64,000 bases of DNA from Cellulosimicrobium cellulans (GCF_006539945.1 NZ_BJNZ01000025.1:1-64000), one strand, 5' to 3'. Positions 43,562 to 53,614 are shown, numbered from the stretch's first letter. Translations and numbers: made by a program. Notes: generated by a model not told the origin, from the sequence alone.

Positions 43562-44691
43562 CCGGGACCGGCGTCGCCCCGACGGGACCCGCCCGCCGTC
43601 GGGCGCGCGGCGCCGTGACGGCCGCGCTCGCGACCGTCGCCGTCGCGCTGCTCGCGCTCGCCGGGTGCGCGGCGCCCGAGGAGCCGGCCGGCCCGTCCGA
43701 GGGGACCATCGGCCTCCTCCTGCCCGAGGCGAAGACCGCGCGGTACGAGACGTCCGACCGCCCGACCTTCGTCGGCGTGGTCGAGCAGCGCTGCGCCACG
43801 TGCGAGGTCCTGTACGCCAACGCCGCCCAGGACGCGGCGAACCAGCAGCAGCAGGCCGAGTCGATGCTCGCGCGCGGGGCCGACGTCCTCGTCCTCGACG
43901 CCGTGGACGCCGTCGCCGCGGTGAGCATCGTCGCGGAGGCCCAGCGGCTCGGGGTGCCCGTCATCGCCTACGATCGCTTCGTCGAGGGCGCGAACTACTA
44001 CGTGTCGTTCGACAACGAGCTCATCGGGTACCTCATGGGGGAGGCGCTCGTCGGTGCGGTGCTCGACCGCGCGGAGCAGGACCCACCCCCCGACGGGCGG
44101 CGGCCGGGGGTCCTGTTCGTCCAGGGCTCGCCGACCGACCCGAACGCGGCGGAGTACGCGGCGGGTGCCCACCGAGCCTTCGACGGAGAGGACATCGACG
44201 TGCTCGCCGAGTACGACACCCCCGACTGGAGCCCCGACAAGGCGACCGAGTGGGTCGAGGGGCAGCTCACGCAGTACGCCGGCCGCGTCGACGGCGTCCT
44301 CGCGGCGAGCGACGGCATCGCGGGCGGCGCGATCGCCGCGATGAAGGCCGCGGGGCTCGACCCCGTGCCGCCCACCACGGGCCAGGACGGCGAGCTCGCA
44401 GCGGTCCAGCGCATCGTCTCCGGCGACCAGTACATGACCGTCTACAAGGCGACCGCCCAGCAGGCGCGCACGGCCGCCGAGCTCGCCGTCCGCGTGCTGC
44501 GCGGCGAGGACCCGCGCGCGACCGCGAGCATCGACGGCGTCCCCAGCCTCCTCCTCGCGCCGCGCGCGGTCGGGGTCGACGACGTGCAGCGCGTCATCGT
44601 CGACGGCGGCGTCCACACCGTCGACGAGATCTGCACGCCGTACTACGTCGACGCGTGCGTCGAGGCGGGGCTCCTGGAGGCCGCCCCGTGA
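43558..44691 (+). CDS. Sugar ABC transporter substrate-binding lipoprotein (CUT2, XylF-like)
   Basis: 377 aa. Lipobox ALLALAGCAAPEE (Cys about 38). The mature domain is of the ribose/xylose-binding type: EGTIGLLLPEAKTARYETSDRPTF, DVLVLDAVDAVAAVSIVAEAQRLGVPVIAYDRFVEG and AASDGIAGGAIAAMKAAGL. The YDRFV and SDGIAGGA segments match XylF-type proteins (xylose and related monosaccharides). It overlaps the ROK gene at its start and the ATPase gene at its end (GTGA), both by 4 nt. Confidence 0.9.
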   Translation: MTGTGVAPTGPARRRARGAVTAALATVAVALLALAGCAAPEEPAGPSEGTIGLLLPEAKTARYETSDRPTFVGVVEQRCATCEVLYANAAQDAANQQQQAESMLARGADVLVLDAVDAVAAVSIVAEAQRLGVPVIAYDRFVEGANYYVSFDNELIGYLMGEALVGAVLDRAEQDPPPDGRRPGVLFVQGSPTDPNAAEYAAGAHRAFDGEDIDVLAEYDTPDWSPDKATEWVEGQLTQYAGRVDGVLAASDGIAGGAIAAMKAAGLDPVPPTTGQDGELAAVQRIVSGDQYMTVYKATAQQARTAAELAVRVLRGEDPRATASIDGVPSLLLAPRAVGVDDVQRVIVDGGVHTVDEICTPYYVDACVEAGLLEAAP

Positions 44692-45500
44692 GCGCGCCCG
44701 TCCTGTCCCTGCGCGGGGTCTCCAAGAACTTCGGCGGCGTCCGCGCGCTCGTCGACGTCGACGTCGACGTGCGCGAGCACGAGGTGCTCGCCGTCGTGGG
44801 AGACAACGGCGCGGGCAAGTCGACGCTCGCCGGCGTCGTCGCGGGCGCGTTCCGGCCCGACGCGGGCGAGGTCCTGCTCGACGGCTCGCCCGTCGTCCTC
44901 GACTCGCCCGCGGCGGCGCGCGCGCACGGCATCGCGGCGGTGTTCCAGCAGCTCGCGCTCGTCGACGACCTCGACGTCGTCGAGAACGTGTTCCTCGGCC
45001 AGGAGACCTTGCGCGGCCCGTTCCTCGACGAGATCGCCATGGAGCGCGAGGCCTGGGGGCTGCTCGACCAGCTCGCCGCGACCGTCCCGTCCGTGCGACA
45101 GCCCGTGCGCACGCTGTCCGGCGGGCAACGCCAGGTCGTCGCCGTGGCCCGGGCCCTGCTCGGCGCGCCGCGCGTGCTCGTCCTCGACGAGCCGACGGCG
45201 GCCCTCGGCGTCCGCCAGACGGCCGAGGTCCTCAACCTCATCGAGAAGCTGCGCGAGCGCGGGCACGCGGTCGTGCTCATCAGCCACCAGGCAGGCGACC
45301 TCCAGGCGGTCGCCGACCGCATCCTCGTGCTGCGGCTCGGGCGCGTGCACGGCGAGTTCGCGGGCGACACGTCCTACGAGGACCTGCTCGCCGCGATGAC
45401 CGGCGCGGTGCGGCCCGCCCGGACGAGCGGCACGAGCCGCCCGTCCACCGGCCCGGGGCACGAGCGGCGATCCGGCGGCACCGGGGCGGTGCACCGATGA
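44688..45500 (+). CDS. Sugar ABC transporter ATP-binding protein (CUT2, single domain)
   Basis: 270 aa. One complete nucleotide-binding domain: Walker A VVGDNGAGKSTLAGV (about 39-53), Q-loop AAVFQQLALVDDL, signature LSGGQRQVVAVARAL, Walker B VLVLDEPTAALG and H-loop VLISHQ. Canonical CUT2 ATPases (RbsA, XylG) carry two fused domains of about 500 aa; this one is half that, as in the FrcA-type single-domain subunits. The last about 35 residues are a Ser/Gly/Arg-rich tail (SGTSRPSTGPGHERRSGG). GTG start overlaps the previous stop; the end overlaps the permease start by 4 nt. Confidence 0.92.
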   Translation: MSAPVLSLRGVSKNFGGVRALVDVDVDVREHEVLAVVGDNGAGKSTLAGVVAGAFRPDAGEVLLDGSPVVLDSPAAARAHGIAAVFQQLALVDDLDVVENVFLGQETLRGPFLDEIAMEREAWGLLDQLAATVPSVRQPVRTLSGGQRQVVAVARALLGAPRVLVLDEPTAALGVRQTAEVLNLIEKLRERGHAVVLISHQAGDLQAVADRILVLRLGRVHGEFAGDTSYEDLLAAMTGAVRPARTSGTSRPSTGPGHERRSGGTGAVHR

Positions 45501-46705
45501 GCGTCCCCGGCCGCACCTCCGGCGCGGCGCTCGACCGCTCGGGCGTGCTGTCCGGCAGCGTCGTGCGTCAGCTCCGCGGCGCCCACCTCGGCATGCTCCC
45601 GATCGTCGGTGCGCTGCTGCTCATCTGGGTCGTGCTCGGCGCGATCAACCCGGCGTTCCTCTCGGCCGAGAACCTGGTCAACCTCACGCTCCAGAGCGCG
45701 CCCACGGGGATCATCGCGCTCGGGGTCGTGCTGGTGCTGCTCGTCGGCCAGATCGACCTGTCCGTCGGCTCCGTGAGCGGGCTGGCCGCGGCGGTGCTGG
45801 CGGTCGGGACCGTCAACCTGGACTGGCCCGTCGGGCTCGCGATCCTCGCGGCGCTCGCGGTCGGTGTCGTGGTCGGCCTCGGGTACGGGCTGCTGTCCAC
45901 GCGACTCGGGCTCGCGTCGTTCGTCTTCACGCTGGCCGGGCTGCTCGTCCTCGCGGGCGTGCAGCTCCGCGTGCTCGGCCCCTCGGGCTCGATCAACATC
46001 CCGTTCGAGTCCTGGCTCGTGCGCACGGTGCAGCAGGGCTTCCTCGCGCCGGTCGCCGCCTGGGGCCTCGTGGTCGTGGTCGTGGTCGGGTACGCCGCGC
46101 TGCGCGTCGTCGACCACCTGCGTCGCGTGCGCGCGGAGCTGCCGAGCCCCGGGCTGGGCCGCATCGCGATCCGCACCGCCGTCCTCGCCGCGGTCCTGGT
46201 CGGCACGGTCGCGTACCTGGGGACCGCGCGCGGCATCGGCTACACGGTCGTGCTGTTCGTCGCGCTCGTCGTGGTGGTGGACGTCCTGCTGCGCCGTACC
46301 CGGTGGGGCCGCTCCGTGCGCGCGGTGGGCGGGAACCGGCGCTCCGCGCTCCTCGCCGGTGTCGCGGTGCGCCGGACGGTCGTCTCGTGCTTCGTCGCGT
46401 GCTCCACGTTCGCGGCGCTGGGCGGCATCCTCGCGGCCGGGCGCCTCGCCGCCGCGAACCAGGGCACCGGGGCCGCGGACACCTACCTCACCGCGATCGC
46501 CGCGGCGGTCATCGGCGGGACGAGCCTGTTCGGCGGGCGGGGGAGCGCGTGGTCCGCGCTGCTGGGCGTGCTGGTCATCCAGTCGATCGCCAACGGGCTC
46601 ACGCTGCTCAATCTCGACACGGCGACGCGGTACATCGTGACCGGAGCGGTGCTCCTGCTCGCTATCGTCGTCGACATGCTCATCCGCGGTCGACGGGAGG
46701 TCTGA
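45497..46705 (+). CDS. Sugar ABC permease (CUT2, XylH-like)
   Basis: 402 aa with about ten to twelve helices. The conserved NLTLQSAPTGIIALGVVLVLLVGQIDLSVGSVSG block (seen in parts) is the CUT2 permease signature. The cytoplasmic GRSVRAVGGNRRSALLAGV loop contacts the ATPase. The extra length and additional helices in the middle follow XylH more than RbsC. The stop overlaps the start of the LacI gene by one base, so it belongs to the same operon. Confidence 0.92.
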   Translation: MSVPGRTSGAALDRSGVLSGSVVRQLRGAHLGMLPIVGALLLIWVVLGAINPAFLSAENLVNLTLQSAPTGIIALGVVLVLLVGQIDLSVGSVSGLAAAVLAVGTVNLDWPVGLAILAALAVGVVVGLGYGLLSTRLGLASFVFTLAGLLVLAGVQLRVLGPSGSINIPFESWLVRTVQQGFLAPVAAWGLVVVVVVGYAALRVVDHLRRVRAELPSPGLGRIAIRTAVLAAVLVGTVAYLGTARGIGYTVVLFVALVVVVDVLLRRTRWGRSVRAVGGNRRSALLAGVAVRRTVVSCFVACSTFAALGGILAAGRLAAANQGTGAADTYLTAIAAAVIGGTSLFGGRGSAWSALLGVLVIQSIANGLTLLNLDTATRYIVTGAVLLLAIVVDMLIRGRREV

Positions 46706-47832
46706 TGATGGTGATGCAGGGGGAGAGCGCGGGGACGCTCCCGCCGGGCGAGGTCCGGGCCACGGGCTCGGACGGCCCGACGGACACGGCGGCGCGCCCG
46801 CACTCGGGGCGCGGCGGCCGACGGCCGACCCTCGCTTCCGTGGCGGAGGTCGCCGGCGTCAGCCTCAAGACGGCGTCACGCGTCCTCAACGACGAGCCGA
46901 ACGTGGCGCCCCAGACGCGGGCCAAGGTGCAGGAGGCCGCGCAGCGGCTCGGCTTCCGCCGCAACGCGGTCGCGGCGGACCTCGCGCGCGGCGGCTCGTC
47001 CCGGCTCGTCGGGTTCGTCACCGGCGACCTCGCGAACCCGTTCTACTCCGCGCTCGCGAGCGGGATCGAGCGCGAGCTGCGCCACCACGGGCTCCAGCTC
47101 ATCACGACGAGCTCCGACGAGGAGCCCGAGCGCGAGCGCTCGCTCACGGAGGCGCTCGTCGAGCGCCGCGTCGGCGCGCTCGTGGTGACGCCCACGTCGA
47201 CGGACCACTCGTCGCTGCGCCGCGAGCTCGACGACGGCCTGCCCGTCGTGTTCATCGACCGTCCCGCGCAGGGCGTCGACGCGGACACCGTCGTCATCGA
47301 CAACCGTGGCGGCGTGCGCGACGCCGTGACGCACCTGCTCGCGCACGGGCACCGGCGGATCGCGCTCGTCGGGGACGTGTCGCGGCTGTGGACGTTCCAG
47401 GAGCGTCGCGACGAGTTCGTCGCGACGCTGCGCGGCGCGGGCGTCGAGGACCCGTCGCGGTACGTGCGCGACGGCGCCCACGACGCGGAGCTCGCGCACG
47501 CGTTCGTGGCGGAGCTCCTGGCCCTGCCGGAGCCACCCACGGCGTTCGTCACGGCGAACAACAAGATCACGGTCGGCGCGCTCCACGCGTTGCGCGACCG
47601 CGTGGCCGCGGGGGGCAAGGCGGACGTCGCGCTCGTGGGGTTCGACGACTTCGAGCTCGCGGACCTGCTGGACGTGACCGTCGTGGGGTACGACGTCGTG
47701 GAGATGGGACGCCAGGCCGCGGCGCTCGCGGTGTCGCGGGCCGAGAACCCGGAGCTCGCCCCGCGCCTGGTCGTGGTCCCCACGCGGCTCGTGGTGCGCG
47801 GCACGGGCGAGATCCCCGGTCCCGGCGCGTAG
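46705..47832 (+). CDS. LacI-family regulator (likely master of the GACAGCGCTGTC regulon)
   Basis: 375 aa. A 40-residue Gly/Pro-rich extension precedes the HTH (RPTLASVAEVAGVSLKTASRVLNDEPNVAPQTRAKV in parts, about 45-80), then the effector domain with FVTGDLANPFYSALASGIE, VFIDRPAQGVDADTVVIDN and VGFDDFELADLLDVTVV. The ATG overlaps the permease stop; a second ATG follows directly at 46708. It lies just upstream of the GH92 gene, whose leader carries the operator. LacI proteins bind palindromes with central CG such as GACAGCGCTGTC, so this is the best candidate binder; the ROK protein is the alternative. Confidence 0.92.
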   Translation: MMVMQGESAGTLPPGEVRATGSDGPTDTAARPHSGRGGRRPTLASVAEVAGVSLKTASRVLNDEPNVAPQTRAKVQEAAQRLGFRRNAVAADLARGGSSRLVGFVTGDLANPFYSALASGIERELRHHGLQLITTSSDEEPERERSLTEALVERRVGALVVTPTSTDHSSLRRELDDGLPVVFIDRPAQGVDADTVVIDNRGGVRDAVTHLLAHGHRRIALVGDVSRLWTFQERRDEFVATLRGAGVEDPSRYVRDGAHDAELAHAFVAELLALPEPPTAFVTANNKITVGALHALRDRVAAGGKADVALVGFDDFELADLLDVTVVGYDVVEMGRQAAALAVSRAENPELAPRLVVVPTRLVVRGTGEIPGPGA

Positions 47833-47920
47833 CGGCGGCGTCGCCCCGGGCGTCCCCGGGGCCGCCCCACGCGCCGTCGGCGGGTGCTCCCCGGGCACCC
47901 CGTTCCGGCGTCCGGCCGCG

Positions 47921-48020
47921 TTGACAAAGCGCTCGACCGACACATAAGTTCAGGTCGCCCCTGACAACGCTTCCCCCCTGCGCGTTGTCAGGGGCACCCC
48001 TGCAGCCTGACAGCGCTGTC
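47921..48020 (+). promoter_or_regulatory. Promoter, hairpin and GACAGCGCTGTC operator of the GH92 gene
   Basis: TTGACA (47921-47926), 16 bp, CATAAG (47943-47948). A 13-bp inverted repeat (arms 47958-47970 and 47982-47994, with TGACAACGC/GCGTTGTCA) follows in the leader, then the perfect palindrome GACAGCGCTGTC (48009-48020). The GH92 start lies 23 nt further on. A bound repressor would lie between start site and start codon. Confidence 0.8.
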
Positions 48021-48042
48021 ACGATCGAAGGAGATCGCGAGC

Positions 48043-51000
48043 ATGACCAGACCACAACCGCCCGGACGCGTGGTGGCCACGCGTGCCGGCAGCCGCCGCG
48101 CACGGCCCCTCGGCCTCGCGCTCGCCGCGGCACTCACCGTCCCCCTCGCCGTCCCTCTCGGAGCACTCACCGCTGCGCCCGCCGCCGCGGCCGAGCCGGG
48201 CGACTTCTCGTCGTCCTTCGAGTCGGGAGATCCGGCCGCGCTCGCCTCCACGGTGGCCGAGCGCGACGGCGCCCCCTGGCAGGCGAACGTCGGGTCGTTC
48301 ACGAGCGGCCTCCCCGGCAGCGTGCTCGGGAAGCTCAAGGCCGTCACGGCGAGCGCCCAGAACCTGCCGAACGAGGGCGCGGCGAACCTCGCCGACGGCA
48401 GCTCGGGCACCAAGTGGCTCGCGTTCGCCTCGACCGGCTGGGTCCGGTACGAGTTCGCCGAGCCCGTGTCGTTCGTCGCCTACTCGATGACGTCGGGTGA
48501 CGACGCGGCGGGCCGTGACCCGAAGAGCTGGACGATCGAGGGCTCGAACGACGGCTCCACGTGGACCCCGCTCGACCAGCGCACCGACGAGGACTTCCCG
48601 AGCCGGCAGCAGACGCGCACGTTCGAGCTCGAGGCGCCGACCGCGGCGTACACGTACCTGCGTCTCAACGTCACGGCGAACTCCGGCGACTCCATCGTCC
48701 AGCTCGCCGGGTGGGACCTCTCGGGCGACCTGAGCGCCGGTCCCTCCGCGGCGCCCATGAACACCAAGGTCGGCACGGGCCCGCGCGTGAACTTCACGAA
48801 CAAGGCGGGCGTCGGGTTCTCCGGCCTGCACTCGCTGCGGTACGACGGCTCGCACCTCGCCGACGGCGAGACCCACGCGACCAACGTGCTCTACGACGAC
48901 GTGGACGTCGTGGTCGGCGAGGACACGCGCCTGAGCTACACGATCTTCCCCGAGCTGCTCGACGACCTGCAGTACCCGTCGACGTACGCGGCCGTGGACG
49001 TGCTGTTCACCGACGGCACCTTCCTGTCCGACCTCGGCGCGCGCGACGCGCACGAGACCGTCGCGACGGCGCAGGCGCAGGGCGAGGGCAAGATCCTCTA
49101 CGCCGACCAGTGGAACTCCGTGCGGATCGACCTCGGCGACGTCGCCGCGGGCAAGACCGTCGACCAGGTGCTCCTCGGCTACGACAACCCGGCCGGGCAC
49201 GCAGGGACCAAGTTCGCGGGCTGGCTCGACGACGTCGCGATCACGGCGGAGCCGGCGACGATCGACGGCTCGAGCCTCGCCAACTACGTGGACACGCGCC
49301 GCGGCACGCTCGCGTCGGGCAGCTTCTCGCGCGGGAACAACATCCCGGCGACGGCCACGCCGAACGGTTTCAACTTCTGGGTGCCGTACACCAACGCGTC
49401 GTCGCAGAGCTGGCTGTACGAGTACCACAAGGCCAACAACGCCAACAACAAGCCCGTCCTCCAGGGCTTCGGCGTCTCGCACGAGCCCAGCCCGTGGATG
49501 GGCGACCGCAACCAGCTGACGTTCCTGCCGTCCACGGTCTCCGGGACGCCGAACGCCACGCTCTCGACGCGTGGCCTCGAGTTCGACCACGCCGACGAGA
49601 CGGCGCGGCCCGACTACTACGGGGTCACGTTCACCAACGGCTCCGCGATCGAGGCGACGCCCACCGACCACGGCGCGGTCCTGCGCTTCTCCTACCCCGG
49701 GAGCGCCGGCCACGTGCTCGTGGACAAGGTGGACGGCTCGTCCAAGCTCACGCTCGACCAGGCCACGGGCACGGTGTCCGGCTGGGTCGAGAACGGCTCG
49801 GGCCTGTCCGTGGGCCGCACGCGCATGTTCGTCGCCGGCACCTTCGACCGTAGTCCGACGGCGGTCGGGACGGCGGCGGGCAACCGTGCGGACGCGCGGT
49901 TCGCGACGTTCGACACGTCGTCCGACAAGACGGTCGAGCTGCGGGTCGCGACGTCGTTCATCAGCCTCGACCAGGCGCGCAAGAACCTCGACCTGGAGGT
50001 GACCGGCAAGACCTTCACGGAGGTCAAGGCGGCCGCCGCGCAGGCGTGGAACGACCGCCTGGGCGTCATCGAGGTCGAGGGTGCGAGCGAGGACCAGCTC
50101 GTCACGCTGTACTCCAACCTCTACCGCCTCAACCTGTACCCGAACTCGCAGTTCGAGAACACGGGGACGGCGCAGGCGCCGGTGTACCGGTACGCGAGCC
50201 CGGTCTCGGCGACCACGGGCTCCGCGACGGACACGCAGACGAACGCGAAGATCGTCGACGGCAAGATCTACGTGAACAACGGGTTCTGGGACACGTACCG
50301 CACGGCCTGGCCGGCGTACTCGCTCCTCTACCCGGAGCTCGCGGGCGAGCTGATCGACGGGTTCGTCCAGCAGTACCGCGACGGTGGCTGGATCGCGCGC
50401 TGGTCCTCGCCGGGCTACGCCGACCTCATGACGGGCACGAGCTCCGACGTCGCGTTCGCGGACGCGTACCTGAAGGGCTCGCTCCCGACCGACTCCGCGC
50501 TCGAGGCGTACGACGCCGCGCTCCGCAACGCGTCCGTCGCGCCGCCGAGCAACGCCGTGGGCCGCAAGGGCCTGCAGACGTCGCCGTTCCTCGGGTTCAC
50601 CCCGGAGTCGACCCACGAGTCCGTGTCGTGGGGCCTCGAGGGTCTGATCAACGACTTCGGCATCGGCAACATGGCCGCCGCCCTCGCGGAGGACCCGGCC
50701 ACGCCGGACGAGCGTCGCGAGACGCTGCGCGAGGAGTCCTCGTACTTCCTCGAGCGCGCCACGCACTACGTGGAGCTCTTCGACCCCGAGGTGGACTTCT
50801 TCGTGCCGCGGCACGAGGACGGCACGTGGGCCGTCGACCCGGAGACCTACGACCCTGAGGCCTGGGGCGGCGGGTACACCGAGACGAGCGGCTGGAACTT
50901 CGCGTTCCACGCGCCGCAGGACCCGCAGGGTCTCGCCAACCTCTACGGCGGCAAGCAGGGCCTGGAGGACAAGCTCGACCTGTTCTTCTCCACGCCGGAG

Positions 51001-53463
51001 AAGGGCGCCGGCAACGGCGGCATCCACGAGCAGCGCGAGGCGCGCGACGTGCGCATGGGCATGTGGGGCATGAGCAACCAGGTGTCCCACCACATCCCGT
51101 GGCTGTACGACGCCGCGGGCGCGCCCTCGAAGGCCCAGGAGAAGGTCCGTGAGGTCACCCGCCGCCTGTTCGTGGGCAGCGAGATCGGCCAGGGCTACCC
51201 GGGCGACGAGGACAACGGCGAGATGTCGTCGTGGTGGATCTTCGCCTCGCTCGGCTTCTACCCGCTCCAGGTCGGCTCCGACGAGTACGCGGTCGGCTCG
51301 CCGCTCTTCGACAAGGCGACCGTGCACCTGCCGGACGGCGACCTCGTGGTCAACGCCGAGAACAACTCGGTCGACAACGTCTACGTGCAGTCGCTCGCGG
51401 TGGACGGCGAGGCCCGCACCTCGACGTCGCTCTCGCAGGCCGACCTCTCGGGCGGCGCGACGCTGGACTTCGTCATGGGTCCGGAGCCGTCCGACTGGGG
51501 CACCGGCGAGGACGACGCGCCGCCGTCGCTCACCGAGGGCGACGAGCCTCCGGCGCCGGTCCAGGACGCGACGACGTCGGGCCTCGGCACGACGACGGTC
51601 GCGGACGGCGACGCGTCGACGAGCGCCGCGGCGCTGACGGACAACACGTCCGGCACGCGCACGACGTTCGCCACGGCGACCCCGTCGATCACGTGGCAGG
51701 GCAACGGCATCCGGCCGACGGTCGGGTCGTACACCCTCACCTCCGGGGCGAGCGGGACGGCGTCGCCGTCCGCGTGGACCCTCGAGGGCTCCGACGACGG
51801 CGAGACGTGGACGACGCTCGACGAGCGGTCCGGCGAGCAGTTCCGCTGGGCCCTGCAGACGCGGCCGTTCACGATCGCGGAGCCGACGGCGTTCGCGCGG
51901 TACCGCGTGACGGTCACCGCGACGGCGGGCTCCGGCGCGCTGTCGCTCGCCGAGGTCGAGCTGCTCGCCGACCCGAGGGACTCCGGGGCCGAGGAGCTGA
52001 CGCTCTCGGCCGCGCCCGACCGCGACACGGTCACCGGGCGCGAGGTCTCGGGCTCGTTCGCGACCCTCACCGGGGTCGAGGGCGACGTGGCGGCGCTCGA
52101 CGTGCAGGTCGCGTTCGGCGACGGCTCCGAGCCGGTCGCGGGCTCGCTCCAGGCGGGTGCGTTCGGCGGGTACGCGGTGAACGCCGCGCACTCGTGGGCC
52201 GACCCGGGCGTCTACCCGGTGACCGTCACGGTCTCGGGCGAGGGGATCGAGCCCGTCTCGACCACCTCGTACGTCTCCGTCTCGCTCCTGCGCGAGGGCT
52301 CGCTGCTCGGTGCGTACGACAACGTCTGCATCGGCGACCTCGGGACGACCGTCGGCTCGTGCGACGGCCAGGGCGTGTTCTTCGACCGGGCCCAGCTCGC
52401 GGCGAAGGGCTTCGTCCAGGGCGAGCGCGGGACGGTGCCCGGCACCGACCTCGCGTTCGACGTCCCGGCGGTCCCCGCCGGCCAGCCGGACAACGCGACC
52501 GGTGACGGCCAGACCATCGAGCTCGAGGTGCCCGCGGACGCGGAGCAGCTCTCGGTGATCGGCACGGGCACGGAGAAGAACCAGCAGGCCCAGGGCGTGC
52601 TGACCTTCGACGACGGCTCGTCCCAGCCGATCGACCTGAGCTTCGGCGACTGGTCGGGCGCGGCCCGCAACCCCGTGTTCGGCAATGTCCCCGTCGCCGT
52701 GACGGACAGCCGCCTCCGTGGCGGCAGCCCGCAGACCGGCACCCCCGCCGCGTTCTTCGCGACGGCGCCGATCACGCTCCCCGAGGGCAAGCGGGCCGTG
52801 AGCCTCACGCTCCCGGACCAGCCGGGCGAGCTCTCGCGCGACGGCCGCATCCACGTGGTCGCGGTCGCGCACGACGGCACCTTCGCCGAGCACCCCGCGC
52901 TCGAGGTCACGGCCGCGGACGGCGTGGCTCTCGCCGTCGGACAGTCCACGGACGTGGTGCTCGCCCAGGTGACCGGCGGTCGCGAGGGCGCCGAGCTCCG
53001 TGCGGCGGTCACGTGGGGCGACGGGTCCGACGTCGCGGGGGGCACGGTGACGGACGGGTCGGTCTCCGGCTCGCACGCCTACACGGCGGCCGGGACGTAC
53101 ACCGCGTACGTCGTGGTCGACGACGGCTGGACCAGCCAGGTGGTCGAGGTCCCCGTGACCGTGACCGAGGGCCAGCCGACGCTCGCGATCGACGTCACCG
53201 TGAGCACGCGCTGCCTCGCCGGCAAGGCGTACGTCGCGGTCCGCGCCGAGAACGGTGAGGACGCGCCCGTCGCGATCCGGCTCGTCACGCCGTTCGGCAC
53301 CAAGGAGGTCGCGGCCGTCGCGCCGGCGGCCAACGCCTACCAGTCGTTCGCGACGCGGGCGACGTCGGTCGAGGCCGGCACGGTCACCGTCGAGGCGACC
53401 CGAGGAGACCAGGGGGTGACGGCGTCGATCACGGCGGACTACGCGGCCGTGACCTGCGGCTGA
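48043..53463 (+). CDS. Secreted multimodular GH92 glycosidase (exo-alpha-mannosidase family)
   Basis: 1806 aa. Signal peptide (residues about 17-48, ending TAAPAAAAEPG). Order: discoidin-like beta domain (about 82-230, SWTIEGSNDGSTWTPL), a beta-sandwich (about 245-400), then the GH92 catalytic unit (about 410-1150). GH92 markers are YVDTRRGTLASGSFSRGNN at its start, NGFWDTYRTAWPAY, STHESVSWGLEGL and PGDEDNGEMSSWW near the catalytic centre. A second discoidin domain (about 1180-1310), a PKD-like domain, a beta domain (about 1420-1600), a second PKD-like domain and the shared C-terminal module (about 1715-1806: RCLAGKAYVAVR, NAYQSFA, TCG) follow. GH92 enzymes are calcium-dependent exo-mannosidases acting on alpha-mannans and N-glycans. 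No sortase or membrane anchor. GGAG lies before the ATG. Confidence 0.93.
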   Translation: MTRPQPPGRVVATRAGSRRARPLGLALAAALTVPLAVPLGALTAAPAAAAEPGDFSSSFESGDPAALASTVAERDGAPWQANVGSFTSGLPGSVLGKLKAVTASAQNLPNEGAANLADGSSGTKWLAFASTGWVRYEFAEPVSFVAYSMTSGDDAAGRDPKSWTIEGSNDGSTWTPLDQRTDEDFPSRQQTRTFELEAPTAAYTYLRLNVTANSGDSIVQLAGWDLSGDLSAGPSAAPMNTKVGTGPRVNFTNKAGVGFSGLHSLRYDGSHLADGETHATNVLYDDVDVVVGEDTRLSYTIFPELLDDLQYPSTYAAVDVLFTDGTFLSDLGARDAHETVATAQAQGEGKILYADQWNSVRIDLGDVAAGKTVDQVLLGYDNPAGHAGTKFAGWLDDVAITAEPATIDGSSLANYVDTRRGTLASGSFSRGNNIPATATPNGFNFWVPYTNASSQSWLYEYHKANNANNKPVLQGFGVSHEPSPWMGDRNQLTFLPSTVSGTPNATLSTRGLEFDHADETARPDYYGVTFTNGSAIEATPTDHGAVLRFSYPGSAGHVLVDKVDGSSKLTLDQATGTVSGWVENGSGLSVGRTRMFVAGTFDRSPTAVGTAAGNRADARFATFDTSSDKTVELRVATSFISLDQARKNLDLEVTGKTFTEVKAAAAQAWNDRLGVIEVEGASEDQLVTLYSNLYRLNLYPNSQFENTGTAQAPVYRYASPVSATTGSATDTQTNAKIVDGKIYVNNGFWDTYRTAWPAYSLLYPELAGELIDGFVQQYRDGGWIARWSSPGYADLMTGTSSDVAFADAYLKGSLPTDSALEAYDAALRNASVAPPSNAVGRKGLQTSPFLGFTPESTHESVSWGLEGLINDFGIGNMAAALAEDPATPDERRETLREESSYFLERATHYVELFDPEVDFFVPRHEDGTWAVDPETYDPEAWGGGYTETSGWNFAFHAPQDPQGLANLYGGKQGLEDKLDLFFSTPEKGAGNGGIHEQREARDVRMGMWGMSNQVSHHIPWLYDAAGAPSKAQEKVREVTRRLFVGSEIGQGYPGDEDNGEMSSWWIFASLGFYPLQVGSDEYAVGSPLFDKATVHLPDGDLVVNAENNSVDNVYVQSLAVDGEARTSTSLSQADLSGGATLDFVMGPEPSDWGTGEDDAPPSLTEGDEPPAPVQDATTSGLGTTTVADGDASTSAAALTDNTSGTRTTFATATPSITWQGNGIRPTVGSYTLTSGASGTASPSAWTLEGSDDGETWTTLDERSGEQFRWALQTRPFTIAEPTAFARYRVTVTATAGSGALSLAEVELLADPRDSGAEELTLSAAPDRDTVTGREVSGSFATLTGVEGDVAALDVQVAFGDGSEPVAGSLQAGAFGGYAVNAAHSWADPGVYPVTVTVSGEGIEPVSTTSYVSVSLLREGSLLGAYDNVCIGDLGTTVGSCDGQGVFFDRAQLAAKGFVQGERGTVPGTDLAFDVPAVPAGQPDNATGDGQTIELEVPADAEQLSVIGTGTEKNQQAQGVLTFDDGSSQPIDLSFGDWSGAARNPVFGNVPVAVTDSRLRGGSPQTGTPAAFFATAPITLPEGKRAVSLTLPDQPGELSRDGRIHVVAVAHDGTFAEHPALEVTAADGVALAVGQSTDVVLAQVTGGREGAELRAAVTWGDGSDVAGGTVTDGSVSGSHAYTAAGTYTAYVVVDDGWTSQVVEVPVTVTEGQPTLAIDVTVSTRCLAGKAYVAVRAENGEDAPVAIRLVTPFGTKEVAAVAPAANAYQSFATRATSVEAGTVTVEATRGDQGVTASITADYAAVTCG

Positions 53464-53477
53464 ACCCCTGAGCCCAT

Positions 53478-53555
53478 CTCGCGCCCCGGTCTCCGGGGCG
53501 CGAGGTGAGCATGCACCACCGGCGGTGCCCCGGGATGATCGTCCCGGGGCACCGC
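53478..53555 (+). terminator. Tandem hairpins after the GH92 gene
   Basis: Hairpin 1: 12-bp perfect stem (53478-53504). Hairpin 2: 14-bp perfect stem with loop TGATCG (53522-53555). The second ends 59 nt before the next start. Either could end the GH92 transcript or allow limited read-through into the AGE gene. Confidence 0.8.
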
Positions 53556-53614
53556 GCCGTACCGGCACCGCGCCCGGTGCGGCACCACGTTCCCAGCACG
53601 AGAAGGACCGAGAC

